This document shows positions 35,307-44,216 of a DNA stretch of 53,998 nt, one piece after another. Origin of the DNA: Candidatus Dadabacteria bacterium (GTDB lineage Bacteria; Desulfobacterota_D; UBA1144; Nemesobacterales; Nemesobacteraceae); assembly GCA_009837205.1 (NCBI GenBank), contig VXTZ01000005.1, positions 1-53,998 of the forward strand, read 5' to 3'. A program made the position numbers and the translations under genes. A model generated the notes under the pieces. The model was not told where the DNA came from. It ran no database searches and saw nothing but the letters and a program-made list of their open reading frames with translations. Each line of letters opens with the position of its first letter. Positions within the stretch are counted from its first letter, which is position 1.

Positions 35307-35783
35307 TTGCCTTTCCCCCCCAGGCTAAGAGATAAGATACAAGAAATAGCGGATGACCACGAAACCAGGCTTTCGGCGCTTATTCCCGTCCTGCGGGAAG
35401 TGCAGAACGAATTCGGCTGGCTTTCCACCGAATCCATGGAAGAAGTCGCCGAGACACTTGATATTCCCGCCTCTTCGGTTCAGAACGTCGCGTCATTTTA
35501 CACCATGTTTTTCACAGAACCCGTGGGGACTCACGTTATGTGGCTCTGCAGAACCCTTTCCTGTGCGCTTCGCGGAGCCGAGGGGTTGGAGCATCACCTA
35601 TGCAAGCGCCTGGGAGTAAAAACCGGTGAAACAACGGCCGACGGAAAAATAACCTTTCTCGAAGCGGAATGTCTTGCCTCCTGCGGTACCGCCCCCGCCA
35701 TGCTCGTGGACGATACTCTTTACGAGAACCTCACCGAGTCGGAAGTTGACAGAATAGTTGATGAAATTAAGAGAAGGGAATGA
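35307..35783 (+). CDS. nuoE: NuoE-like NADH dehydrogenase 2Fe-2S subunit
   Basis: A thioredoxin-like 2Fe-2S protein that normally pairs with NuoF in complex I or in NAD-dependent formate dehydrogenases and hydrogenases. The frame opens at a GTG (35292), but GAGGAGG at 35294-35300 sits six bases before a TTG at 35307, so the TTG is chosen, giving 158 residues. The cluster cysteines are in C-x4-C (CRTLSC) and C-x3-C (CLASC) pairs with normal spacing. No nuoF or nuoG lies beside it. Its stop overlaps the glycerate kinase ATG. Confidence 0.88.
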   Translation: MPFPPRLRDKIQEIADDHETRLSALIPVLREVQNEFGWLSTESMEEVAETLDIPASSVQNVASFYTMFFTEPVGTHVMWLCRTLSCALRGAEGLEHHLCKRLGVKTGETTADGKITFLEAECLASCGTAPAMLVDDTLYENLTESEVDRIVDEIKRRE

Positions 35784-37108
35784 GCGAGAAACTTAGAAAG
35801 GACGCAAGGAAGCTTTTTGACCAGGCGCTTAAAGAAGCCGACCCGGGAAAATGCGTTCTGGAGCATATTAAACTCAAAGGCAAGCAACTTAAGGTCGGAG
35901 GGAAGAGCTTCAATCTCTCCGATTTCGAGTCGGTGTACGTCGTGGCCTTCGGAAAGGCTGCGTCCTCCATGGCCGCGGCGCTTGAGGAGCTTCTCGGCGA
36001 GCGGATAACCGGGGGAATCGTGGTATCAAATGTCCGTTCCGAGCAGGCTTTTCAGAAAATGGATTTTCATCTCTCCTCTCACCCGGTGCCGGATGAAAAA
36101 AGCGTCGAGGCGGCGAAAAAAGTAGTCTCGCTTCTCGAAGGATCGGGAGAGAAAGATCTCGTGATTTTCCTCATATCGGGAGGCGGAAGCTCGATACTCG
36201 CGATGCCAAGCGAAGGGCTCACCATAGGGGATAAAAGAGCGGTGACCCAGAGACTGATGCTGAGCGGAGTCGACACCTACGGCCTTAACACCGTGAGGAA
36301 GAAAATGTCGCAGACAAAAGGAGGAGGGCTTCTTAAAAAAGCCCTGCCCTCGCAGGTCATCACGCTGATTCTCTCGGATGTTGTGGGCGACCGGCTTGAA
36401 TTCATAGCTTCGGGACCCACGGTTCCCGACACTACGACCTACGAGGACGCGTGGCGGGTCATAGAGGCACTTGAGCTTGAGCATAAAATTCCCCCTAGGG
36501 TGGTGGTGCATCTTGAGAGAGGAAGGGAAAAAAACAGTTCTCCCACGATGGACCGCGAGCAGTACGAACGGAGCGGAGCCACCACGGTTGTTGTCGGAAA
36601 CAATCACAAGGCGATAATCTCTATGGAGAAGATGGCGAAGAAAATGGGGTACAACACGCTTTTTCTCTCCTCCCAGATATCTGGAGAGGCAAGGGAAGTG
36701 GCCAAGGTGCTTGCGGGAATCTCCTTTGATGTACAAAGGTTCGGAAGGCCTGTTAAGAAACCCGCCTGCATACTTTTCGGGGGAGAGACAACCGTGAACG
36801 TAACGGGGCGGGGACGCGGCGGGCGCAACACCGAGACCGCCCTTTCCTTCTGCTTTGAGATAATAGGGAGTAGTGGAATCGTGGGGCTTTTCGCCGGAAC
36901 CGACGGAATAGACGGTCCCACGGACGCCGCCGGGGCGATATGCGACGGGCAATCACGCCTGATAGCAAGATCGATGGGCATAAGCGCGAGAGACCATCTT
37001 GCCGACAACGACTCTTACTCTTTCTTCGAAACCCTGGGCGATCTTATAAAAACCGGAAGCACGGGAACAAACGTCATGGACGTGGGAGTGGTTCTGATAG
37101 GAGAATGA
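35780..37108 (+). CDS. gckA: glycerate 2-kinase, GckA/MOFRL type
   Basis: This enzyme phosphorylates D-glycerate to 2-phosphoglycerate. The 442-residue product has the N-terminal DUF4147 domain (VAFGKAASSMA, ISGGGSSILA) and the C-terminal MOFRL domain (GGETTVNVTGRGRGGRNTE, FAGTDGIDGPTDAAGA). It starts inside the nuoE stop (ATGA), so the two are translated together although no metabolic link is known. Other glycerate-pathway genes are not adjacent, apart from apgM about 11 kb downstream. Confidence 0.93.
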   Translation: MSEKLRKDARKLFDQALKEADPGKCVLEHIKLKGKQLKVGGKSFNLSDFESVYVVAFGKAASSMAAALEELLGERITGGIVVSNVRSEQAFQKMDFHLSSHPVPDEKSVEAAKKVVSLLEGSGEKDLVIFLISGGGSSILAMPSEGLTIGDKRAVTQRLMLSGVDTYGLNTVRKKMSQTKGGGLLKKALPSQVITLILSDVVGDRLEFIASGPTVPDTTTYEDAWRVIEALELEHKIPPRVVVHLERGREKNSSPTMDREQYERSGATTVVVGNNHKAIISMEKMAKKMGYNTLFLSSQISGEAREVAKVLAGISFDVQRFGRPVKKPACILFGGETTVNVTGRGRGGRNTETALSFCFEIIGSSGIVGLFAGTDGIDGPTDAAGAICDGQSRLIARSMGISARDHLADNDSYSFFETLGDLIKTGSTGTNVMDVGVVLIGE

Positions 37109-37148
37109 AAAACCATCGGACAGGCGGAACAGGAGAGAACCTCGAACG

Positions 37149-38504
37149 ATGGACAGTCTGACGAAATCACCCCTTCCGAGCAACGAAGAGGCGGAGCGCG
37201 CTGTACTGGGCTCTGTACTCATTGAAAGCAGCTCGATAAACCAGGTCCTCGAAATCCTTATAGCCGAGGATTTCTATAACGAAAGCCACTCCAAGATAAT
37301 GAACTGCATGATAGATCTTGACAGGGAGGGCACACCCATCGACGTTCTTACCCTGTATGAGTGGATGGACTCCAAGGGGATCATAGAAGAAGTCGGGGGA
37401 GCCGCCTACCTCACCTACTTGGTCTCGACCGTTCCCACGGCGGGAAACGTCGCTCATTACGCGAGGATAGTAAAAGACAAGTCCGTCCTGAGGAAACTGG
37501 TGCTCACCGCAACTGACATAGCCCACCGCGGGTACGGACCCGATATCGAAGTTGACGAGTTCCTGGACAGGGCGGAGCAGTCAATCCTCGACATCGCCCA
37601 GAACAAGATAAAGCCAAGCTTCTGGCACTCAAGGGAGCTCGCACCGGTGGCGATAGACAATATCGAGAGGCTCTACAAGAAAAAAGAGCTCATAACCGGC
37701 TTAAGAACCGGCTTTGAGAAACTCGACCACCTGACCTCGGGTCTTCAGAGATCTGATCTCGTGATAATTGCCGCGCGCCCGGGGGCGGGAAAAACATCGC
37801 TCTGCCTTAACATAATAAGCAACGCCGCATTGAACGAAGACCTCTCAGTGGCCATGTTCTCGCTTGAGATGACGAAGGAGCAGCTCATGATGAGACTTCT
37901 TTCCATAAACTCGAAAGTCAGTTTTTCGGCAATGCGAAGCGGGTACATAAGGGATAACGACCTGGAGAGGCTGTTTGATTCAGCCGAGAGGTACGCGAGC
38001 GCGAGCATCTTTATAGACGACACCCCGGCACTCACGGTGCTTGAGATAAGGGCAAAGGCGAGACGGCTTAAGAAGGACAACCGCCTCGACCTGATCGTGG
38101 TTGACTATCTGCAGCTCATGAGAGGAAGCTCGAGAAATGAAACCCGGGAAAGGGAAATAGCGGAGATCTCGGGCGCCCTGAAGGCGCTTGCCAAGGAACT
38201 TGACGTTCCGGTAATAGGAATCTCGCAGCTAAGCCGCCAGACCGAAGCCAGAACCGACCGCCGTCCCCAGCTCTCAGACCTCAGGGAAAGCGGCGCCATA
38301 GAGCAGGACGCAGACGTAGTGCTCTTCATTCACCGCCAAGACATATACAGAAAAAACCCCGAAGAAAAAGATGGCATGGCGGAACTCATAATCGGAAAGC
38401 AGAGAAACGGGCCCACGGGCACGGTGAAGCTGGTGTTTCTTGAGCAAAACGGGATTCCGAGCTTCGAGAATCCTTCGGACGAATTCGAAGAGGGATTCGT
38501 CTAG
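37149..38504 (+). CDS. dnaB: replicative DNA helicase DnaB
   Basis: DnaB is the hexameric helicase that unwinds DNA at the replication fork. The 451-residue product has the N-terminal helical domain, a linker and a RecA-like motor with Walker A ARPGAGKTS (209-217), Walker B LIVVDYLQLM, and the C-terminal block DLRESGAIEQDADVV and IGKQRNGPTGTVKL. No intein is present. It lies 40 nt after glycerate kinase and its stop overlaps the convergent gene 38501-39133 by 4 bases. Confidence 0.97.
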   Translation: MDSLTKSPLPSNEEAERAVLGSVLIESSSINQVLEILIAEDFYNESHSKIMNCMIDLDREGTPIDVLTLYEWMDSKGIIEEVGGAAYLTYLVSTVPTAGNVAHYARIVKDKSVLRKLVLTATDIAHRGYGPDIEVDEFLDRAEQSILDIAQNKIKPSFWHSRELAPVAIDNIERLYKKKELITGLRTGFEKLDHLTSGLQRSDLVIIAARPGAGKTSLCLNIISNAALNEDLSVAMFSLEMTKEQLMMRLLSINSKVSFSAMRSGYIRDNDLERLFDSAERYASASIFIDDTPALTVLEIRAKARRLKKDNRLDLIVVDYLQLMRGSSRNETREREIAEISGALKALAKELDVPVIGISQLSRQTEARTDRRPQLSDLRESGAIEQDADVVLFIHRQDIYRKNPEEKDGMAELIIGKQRNGPTGTVKLVFLEQNGIPSFENPSDEFEEGFV

Positions 38505-39133
38505 ACTATGAAGGGCTTTACGACCGCCTTGGACTTTGACTCCTCCAGGTAGAGAGCGGGGAAGCGCTGCCAAGCAACGAATTTTTGGTGGATTTCTGCG
38601 AATTTCTGCCTGACCGAGGTCCAGTGAAAATCCCAGTCGTAGTTCTTAGGCCTGTCTGAAAAAAACATTTCGGAGAATACGGCGCTCTGCTCCGGAAGTC
38701 CCTTCTCCGCGATCCAGCCCGTTCTCACGTTCGCGTAGCCGCTGGCAAACCCCATGGCCAGCGTTCCCTCGAGGCCGAGGCGCAGCGCTGCCGCGTTCAC
38801 AAGCTCTACATAGACGTAGAGGGCTTCCGTTGTGCGGTAGTTTTTCTCCGGGAATCTCTCCCGGAACTCCTGCAGGTTCTTCACGAGATACATCGGATAA
38901 TAGGTTGGAGAGTAAACCGAAACGGATTTCGTCGGACTCCCAAGCGGCTCGCGCGTTATCGTTTCCCCGGAAATTGTCCCGAGCATGAAATCATCCCCGC
39001 AGTAATCCCCCGTATCCCCGCAAAGAGCCAGGGAGACTCTTATCTTCTCCCATTCTTCTCTGGCGATCTCGCTTGCGCGCTCTATCTCGCTGGCTGTCTC
39101 GTCGGCTAAAACAAGTTCTTCAAGTGAAGGCAT
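38501..39133 (-). CDS. hypothetical cytoplasmic protein
   Basis: A 210-residue protein with no domain that can be named. It has no signal peptide or membrane segment. The first third is acidic and helical, the middle contains CGDTGDYCGDD and a Tyr-rich SVYSPTYYPMY segment, and the last third is rich in aromatic residues (YDWDFHW, WQRFPALYL). GGAGGA lies 13 bases before the ATG. Amino-acid composition looks like a real gene, and it extends to the dnaB stop with a 4-base overlap. It may be lineage-specific. Confidence 0.7.
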   Translation of the reverse strand: MPSLEELVLADETASEIERASEIAREEWEKIRVSLALCGDTGDYCGDDFMLGTISGETITREPLGSPTKSVSVYSPTYYPMYLVKNLQEFRERFPEKNYRTTEALYVYVELVNAAALRLGLEGTLAMGFASGYANVRTGWIAEKGLPEQSAVFSEMFFSDRPKNYDWDFHWTSVRQKFAEIHQKFVAWQRFPALYLEESKSKAVVKPFIV

Positions 39134-39194
39134 CTTGAACGAAAATCCTCCTGCGCTTCAATATACATATACCGGGGAATTTATCAAAAAACAC

Positions 39195-39578
39195 TTAAGG
39201 CAAAAACCTTTCCCTCTCCTCAGGGGACGGTACCCGGCATGTATCCCTTCTACCGAAAATACTGTAGCGGTTCCTCGATATGATTCCGTAGAAATAGTCT
39301 TTTACAGGCCTGGGGACGCATATTAGGAGCGCGGGAAGTGTCCAGAGACTCCCAAGCCTTCTAAGAACCAGCAAAACCGCGTCAGCTCCCTCGTAAACCC
39401 CTTCTTCATCAGCGTAGGCTATCTTCCAATCGCGCGGGGGTTCGTCCTGATACAGAGAGAACTCAACGGCTGTCTCTCCCTGCACGGGGGAAAAGAATAT
39501 TTCCCGGCGGACATCCGCCCACATCACGAAATCGACGAACCTGTTACAGAACCCGCACACGCCGTCAAAAAAAATCAC
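39195..39578 (-). CDS. DCC family thiol-disulfide oxidoreductase-like protein (DUF393)
   Basis: A 127-residue protein of the DUF393 family, named for the N-terminal DxxCxxC motif, seen here as FDGVCGFCN at residues 4-12. The family has a thioredoxin-like arrangement and is presumed to be redox active. The middle shows the typical YADEEGVYEGADAVLLVLRRLG and PVKDYFYGIISRNRY blocks. The start is a GTG. It lies 34 nt after the cupin gene on the same strand and is probably co-transcribed. Confidence 0.88.
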   Translation of the reverse strand: MIFFDGVCGFCNRFVDFVMWADVRREIFFSPVQGETAVEFSLYQDEPPRDWKIAYADEEGVYEGADAVLLVLRRLGSLWTLPALLICVPRPVKDYFYGIISRNRYSIFGRRDTCRVPSPEERERFLP

Positions 39579-39612
39579 AGGTTTTTCTGATCCCGGAATC
39601 TCTATCTCCCGT

Positions 39613-40086
39613 TTACGTAAGCTCCCGTATGAGGTTTTCGTGCTGAGGAAATCTCAGCAGAAGGCTCTCCTGCGCGCCCAGTTCGAAATCCTCAAGCTCA
39701 AACCCGGGAGCCATCGTAGTTCCCATAAAAGCGTATCCGTGCTCTCCCTCCACCACCATTGCGCCCTGCCAGGTTCCCTTGGGAATCACAAGCTGGGTTC
39801 TCTGGCCGGAGGGAAGATTATCTCCCATGAACACTATCCTTGATTCTCCCGTAGGATAGAGAAGCAGCATCTGGACGGGATCGCCGAAGTAAAAATGAAA
39901 AATTTCGTCCGAATTCACCCTGTGCATCTTGGAATTCTCCTCTGAGGTTATAAGGTAGTAAATAGCGGTTGAAAGACTGCGGTCTTCTCCGGCCATTTCC
40001 TCGCTTCTGTAAGTTTCTTTGTAGTATCCTCCCTCGCCGGGAAGCTTTTTCAGACCGAGTCTCTGTATAAGGTGATCGGCTTTCAT
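39613..40086 (-). CDS. cupin family protein (DUF985/cupin_5)
   Basis: A 157-residue single-domain cupin. Family blocks are GGYYKETYRS near the start, TAIYYLI, MHRVNSDEIFHFYFGDPVQ with the metal-type His and Glu, and PKGTWQGAMV. Relatives bind small ligands, and enzymatic roles are not settled. GGAGG precedes the ATG by seven bases. It is followed by the DCC family gene. Confidence 0.9.
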   Translation of the reverse strand: MKADHLIQRLGLKKLPGEGGYYKETYRSEEMAGEDRSLSTAIYYLITSEENSKMHRVNSDEIFHFYFGDPVQMLLLYPTGESRIVFMGDNLPSGQRTQLVIPKGTWQGAMVVEGEHGYAFMGTTMAPGFELEDFELGAQESLLLRFPQHENLIRELT

Positions 40087-40179
40087 GGATTTTCCTCCAG
40101 CAAAATTGTTAAAATCAAATCAGCAATATAATATAATACGTCAGGACGATTTCACCATACAAAAACGGGGGATATTAAA

Positions 40180-40581
40180 ATGTCAGAAGAAGACACAAAG
40201 CCGCAAGAGGGAACAGAGTCGGAAGAGGCAGTAGCAGACAACTTCATGAACTCCATAAACATGGCCTTTAACCTCGGAGTAGCGGCCCATCAGGAGTCCG
40301 GCCAGTCAAAAAGCGTCGTGGAGATAGCGACCGAGCTCGGAAACCAGATATACCAGAATTTCGCACAGGCATACGGCGGCGAGATAAACGAGTCCTTTCT
40401 CAAGGCAAACACCGAATACTTTCTCCAGATAGCGCTTATGGGATACATAATCCCAGGGGTATGCGCCTTTGACAACGATTTCAAGGAGAAATTCTTCGCT
40501 CTTGTCTACGCCAGAGCCAAGCAGAACCAGCAGAGACAAAGCGGAGGGGAACCCGAGGGCGGAAGCAGGATAATAACCTGA
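40180..40581 (+). CDS. hypothetical acidic helical protein
   Basis: A 133-residue protein that is not recognised. The first 20 residues are strongly acidic and Ser/Thr-rich and probably disordered. The rest is predicted helical, with a compact hydrophobic stretch (FLQIALMGYIIPGVCAF, about 86-102) too short and mixed to be a certain membrane segment. There is no signal peptide. A GGGGGA ribosome site precedes the ATG. A nitrilase gene follows after 22 nt on the same strand, so the two are probably co-transcribed and may act together. Confidence 0.7.
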   Translation: MSEEDTKPQEGTESEEAVADNFMNSINMAFNLGVAAHQESGQSKSVVEIATELGNQIYQNFAQAYGGEINESFLKANTEYFLQIALMGYIIPGVCAFDNDFKEKFFALVYARAKQNQQRQSGGEPEGGSRIIT

Positions 40582-40603
40582 GTACGCCTGCGGCCCGAGG
40601 CTC

Positions 40604-41725
40604 ATGAGAAAAGTTCTAGGCGGCAGGGAAAAAGTAAAAGTTGCGGTTGCCCAGACGGCTCCCGTGTTCATGGACAAGGAACGGACCCTTGAGAAGGCCT
40701 GTCGCGTGATAAGGGAAGCGGGAGATAACGGAGCGGAGCTTATCGCATTCCCCGAGGCATTCATTCCAGGCTACCCGGCCTATTACACAGTCGGCTACGA
40801 AACCCCGCCGCATGACTGGACGGATTTCATGATCGCGCTTCAGGATAACTCCTTAGTGATTCCCGGAGACGATACCGAGATGCTCGCAGAGGCCGCCAAG
40901 GCAGCTGATGCTCACGTGGTAATAGGCTGCAACGAGCTTGACGACCGCAAGGGAAGCCGCACCGTTTACAACTCTCTTCTTTTCATATCGCGAGAAGGCA
41001 AGGTGCTCGGCAGGCACAGAAAGCTCATGCCCACCTACACAGAGAGAGTCTACTGGGGCCAGGGGGACGGAAGCGACATAACCACCTACGACACCGACAT
41101 AGGAAGAATAGGGGGACTTGTTTGCTGGGAGAATCACATGGTTCTCGTAAGGGCCGCGATGGTTCACAGCGGACAGGACTTCCACGTGGCGGTGTGGCCG
41201 GGGAACTGGAGGAGAGGAGACGACAAACTGCTTGCCGCCGAAACGGAGGATCCCGGAGCGGGGTGCACGGTGCAGGCGCTCATAAGGGTTCACGCGTTTG
41301 AATCGGGGGCGTTCGTCCTAAGCGCCTGCGGTTATCTTGACGACGATGATTTCCCGGAAAGATGGCACTATGTGCGCGACGGGGACCACATGAATTACGA
41401 CTGGGCTCGAGGAGGAAGCTCCATCGTCAACCCAGCCGGCAGATACCTTTTTGAACCCCACTTCGAAAAAGACGCGATACTCTACGCCGACTGCTACGCA
41501 AACCAGATAAAGGCGGTGAAGGCTGTGTTCGACTCCCTGGGCCACTATTCAAGGTGGGACGTGGCCAAACTTCTCATCGACAGGGAAAAACGGGAACCCG
41601 TTGCGGAAAAAACCACGGGACTTCAGATATCCTCCCAGGAAATAAAAAGAATTTCAGATGAGTACGGGGTTTCCGAGGACAAGCTTGAGGCAATCGCAGA
41701 AGAGCTTGAAAGACTTTTTAACTGA
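40604..41725 (+). CDS. nitrilase family carbon-nitrogen hydrolase
   Basis: A 373-residue enzyme of the true nitrilase/cyanide hydratase branch, which converts nitriles to acids or amides. The catalytic triad is Glu51 (FPEAFIPGYP), Lys140 (HRKLMPTYTER) and Cys174 (GLVCWENHM), with the typical VYWGQGDG loop. The extended C-terminal helix of about 60 residues could help form the helical filaments seen in this branch. It lies 22 nt after the acidic helical gene and converges with lipA. Confidence 0.93.
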   Translation: MRKVLGGREKVKVAVAQTAPVFMDKERTLEKACRVIREAGDNGAELIAFPEAFIPGYPAYYTVGYETPPHDWTDFMIALQDNSLVIPGDDTEMLAEAAKAADAHVVIGCNELDDRKGSRTVYNSLLFISREGKVLGRHRKLMPTYTERVYWGQGDGSDITTYDTDIGRIGGLVCWENHMVLVRAAMVHSGQDFHVAVWPGNWRRGDDKLLAAETEDPGAGCTVQALIRVHAFESGAFVLSACGYLDDDDFPERWHYVRDGDHMNYDWARGGSSIVNPAGRYLFEPHFEKDAILYADCYANQIKAVKAVFDSLGHYSRWDVAKLLIDREKREPVAEKTTGLQISSQEIKRISDEYGVSEDKLEAIAEELERLFN

Positions 41726-41817
41726 GAATAAAATCTCAGCCGTCGCTAAAACGCCCCATTTTGTCTTTAAGTGTAATTCCGAGTCGCGACCGGTTCGTCT
41801 TTTGAGAATGTGCGCTT

Positions 41818-42789
41818 CTATGTCCCGGTCATTGCGTCGGAGAGTTCAAGAACCTGTTTTTCCGCATGGTAAGAGCTTCTGACAAGCGGTCCCGCTTCCA
41901 CGTGCGGGATACCGATTATTTTCTCCCCGTAGTCTTTAAGAGATTCGAATTCGACGGGATGATAGAACCTTGATACCGGTATATGATCGATAGTGGGCTG
42001 CAGATACTGTCCTATGGTAACTATGTCGCAACCGGCGCGCTTGAGATCCTTAAGCGTTTCGACGATTTCTTCGAAACTCTCCCCAAGACCGACCATAATG
42101 CCTGATTTGGTAAGCATCCCGGGCCTTCCCATCCTCGCGGACAGCGAAAGAAGTTCAAGAGATCTGCCGTAGACCGCCTGCGGCCTCACGGACCTCGTTC
42201 TTCCCGACTGAGTTTTCTGGGGAAGCGAGTAGAGTCTCGGAACGGTTTCAATATTATGATTCAAAACGTCGGGAGATGACGCTATCACTTTGTGAATCGC
42301 CTCGTGTTCCCCCTTGAAATCCGGGATCAGAACTTCGATCTTTACCCCCGGGGATGTCTTTTTTACCTCGTTTACGGTCTGCGCGAAGATACAGGCACTT
42401 TCGTAGTTCCTGTCATCTCTGTTTACCGAAGTTATAACTACATGTGTAACCCGCGCGTTGTTTTTCCGAAGCTCCGCGACCGCCGCAGCCACCCTGGCGG
42501 GTTCTTCCCAGTCAAGTTCACCGCCTTTCCCCGTTTTCACATGGCAGAACCCACAGCTTCTCGTGCAGACGTCCCCCAGGATCATGAAAGTGAGCGTTCC
42601 GGCCCCCCAGCACTCCCCTATGTTCGGACATTTCGCTTCCTCGCACACGGTGTGAAGGCCAAATTCGCGCACCAAGCTCCTAAGCTTGGTATAATTCGGA
42701 CCGCTTGGGATTTTGGCCTTTATCCATTCGGGTTTTTTGCGAGTCCCCGTACGAACAGGCATCCGAGTTTCAGTGGTAGCAGATCTCAT
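41818..42789 (-). CDS. lipA: lipoyl synthase
   Basis: LipA inserts two sulfurs into octanoyl groups on lipoyl domains. The 323-residue product has both iron-sulfur sites: the auxiliary cluster motif CEEAKCPNIGEC and the radical SAM motif CTRSCGFC. It also has the late SSYHAE region with the serine ligand for the auxiliary cluster. Its ATG overlaps the stop of the upstream LapA-like gene. No lipB is seen in the window. Confidence 0.97.
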   Translation of the reverse strand: MRSATTETRMPVRTGTRKKPEWIKAKIPSGPNYTKLRSLVREFGLHTVCEEAKCPNIGECWGAGTLTFMILGDVCTRSCGFCHVKTGKGGELDWEEPARVAAAVAELRKNNARVTHVVITSVNRDDRNYESACIFAQTVNEVKKTSPGVKIEVLIPDFKGEHEAIHKVIASSPDVLNHNIETVPRLYSLPQKTQSGRTRSVRPQAVYGRSLELLSLSARMGRPGMLTKSGIMVGLGESFEEIVETLKDLKRAGCDIVTIGQYLQPTIDHIPVSRFYHPVEFESLKDYGEKIIGIPHVEAGPLVRSSYHAEKQVLELSDAMTGT

Positions 42790-43151
42790 TTCGGCGTCTT
42801 GAACAGATCATGGGAAGAAGGCGGTTCCTGATAGCCGGCAGGTTTGTTCTGCAGAAGCTCCACCTCTAGCTTCCCGACTTTTTCCTCGAGATCTTTCACG
42901 GTTTCCCTGCTTCGCCTCAACTCGGACTTTGTGGAATGGCCTCTTGCAAAAGTCAGCAAGAAAAAAACAAACCCGCCCAGAATAAACGAAGCTCCTATTA
43001 TCCCGGCATTGTAAACCCCCCACGTATTCTTAAAAGAGAAAAAACCCAGCTCGACTACAAACACCTGCGTGGCTATCTCAAGGTTCTGAATGAAGAAAAC
43101 GGCTACAAAACAGCATATGATCAGGAGAAAAAATCTTTTTACGTGTTTCAT
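42786..43151 (-). CDS. LapA-like (DUF1049) inner-membrane protein
   Basis: A small inner-membrane protein with two hydrophobic segments near its N terminus, the QNLE-x(4)-V-F-V motif between them, and a C-terminal coiled coil (ELRRSRETVKDLEEKVGKLE). This is the layout of the LapA domain involved in envelope lipid balance. The frame is open to 43208; the ATG at 43151 (MKHVKRFF) is preferred because the membrane segment then begins at once, but neither start has a good ribosome site. It lies between sppA and lipA in the leftward run, consistent with the common rpsA-lapA neighbourhood. Confidence 0.75.
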   Translation of the reverse strand: MKHVKRFFLLIICCFVAVFFIQNLEIATQVFVVELGFFSFKNTWGVYNAGIIGASFILGGFVFFLLTFARGHSTKSELRRSRETVKDLEEKVGKLEVELLQNKPAGYQEPPSSHDLFKTPK

Positions 43152-43305
43152 CGGTTGTTTGAAAAACGGTTTCGCTAAACCAGCGTGATCCGCCAAGCGG
43201 TACTGCATTTTAGAATATCGGTTTTTGGAGAAAATACCAGCCGAATCAAGCTGCTGTACACGTACTGCAAGACGAAAATTGATATGGAATAAGGGGGAAC
43301 TTCGG

Positions 43306-44205
43306 TTAGTAAACCACGTCGGCTATGTAGTAAAGACCGAACCCGGTTCTCACGGGAGAGACAAAAGTCACGTGCTCAGAAAGAGTTTCGGGGAAAACGA
43401 AATCAAGCAACGTTTTTTTCTTCATGGGATACTCCCTAATCCACGAATCCTCATCTAGGTCCCCTAGCTCCCTCGCCTCGGCAATCGCGGCCTCAAGAGT
43501 CCCGATGCGGTCAATCAGGCCGAGCTCCCTCGCCTGGCTTCCGATGAATATCTTTCCGTCAGAAAGCGAAGTGACTTTCGCCGGAGGCAGGTTCCTTCTT
43601 TCGGAAATCATGCCCTTGAACTGGGAGTGGGCGCCGTCTATGAGAGTCTGCAGGTAAGCCTTTTGCGTCTCGGGCATTTTGCGAAACGGCGAGCCCAGAT
43701 CCTTAAACTCCCCGCTCTTTATCACCTCGACTTCCACCTTCGCCCACTTAAGCAGCTGCTCGTAGCTTGCAAACTGCGCTATCACGCCGATGCTCCCGGT
43801 CACGGTGCCGGGATTGGCATAAATCGTGGCTGCCGCGCAGGCGATATAGTAACCCCCCGAGGCGGCAACCGTTCCCATGCTGGCCACAACCGGCATGGCT
43901 TCGCCCAGGCTTCTGAGTTCTTCGTATATTTCCTGAGAGGCAGCGACTGATCCTCCCGGGGAATTTACCCTTATAACAACAGCCTTTACGGAATCGGTCT
44001 CGCGTATTTTTCTTATGCTTTTAATATAGGGATCGGGGTTGATTATTATGCCGTCAATGTTCACCACCGCCACCCCGTCCCCGCCGGGGTTCTGGCCATG
44101 ATCGGAGATCAGCATTCCTATGAGGATTCCCGCGAAACCGACAAGGAGGATGACCAGAAGCGAGAGAAAGGTCTTAAGAAAGAAATTCAGGTCGGGGACT
44201 TTCAC
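43306..44205 (-). CDS. sppA: signal peptide peptidase SppA, short form
   Basis: A membrane-anchored serine protease that degrades released signal peptides. The 299-residue product has one N-terminal membrane helix (about 11-33) and the peptidase S49 core with catalytic Ser116 (VAASGGYY) and Lys168 (GEFKDLG). The spacing of 52 residues matches the Ser/Lys dyad of single-domain SppA. The start is a GTG with GAGGGG upstream. It lies 11 nt after rpsA. Confidence 0.94.
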   Translation of the reverse strand: MKVPDLNFFLKTFLSLLVILLVGFAGILIGMLISDHGQNPGGDGVAVVNIDGIIINPDPYIKSIRKIRETDSVKAVVIRVNSPGGSVAASQEIYEELRSLGEAMPVVASMGTVAASGGYYIACAAATIYANPGTVTGSIGVIAQFASYEQLLKWAKVEVEVIKSGEFKDLGSPFRKMPETQKAYLQTLIDGAHSQFKGMISERRNLPPAKVTSLSDGKIFIGSQARELGLIDRIGTLEAAIAEARELGDLDEDSWIREYPMKKKTLLDFVFPETLSEHVTFVSPVRTGFGLYYIADVVY

Positions 44206-44216
44206 TTCGCCACCCC

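Noticed and set aside
36026-36952. 308-codon frame antisense to glycerate kinase
   Set aside because: It lies wholly within gckA, which has intact family motifs; its composition is typical of an antisense shadow.
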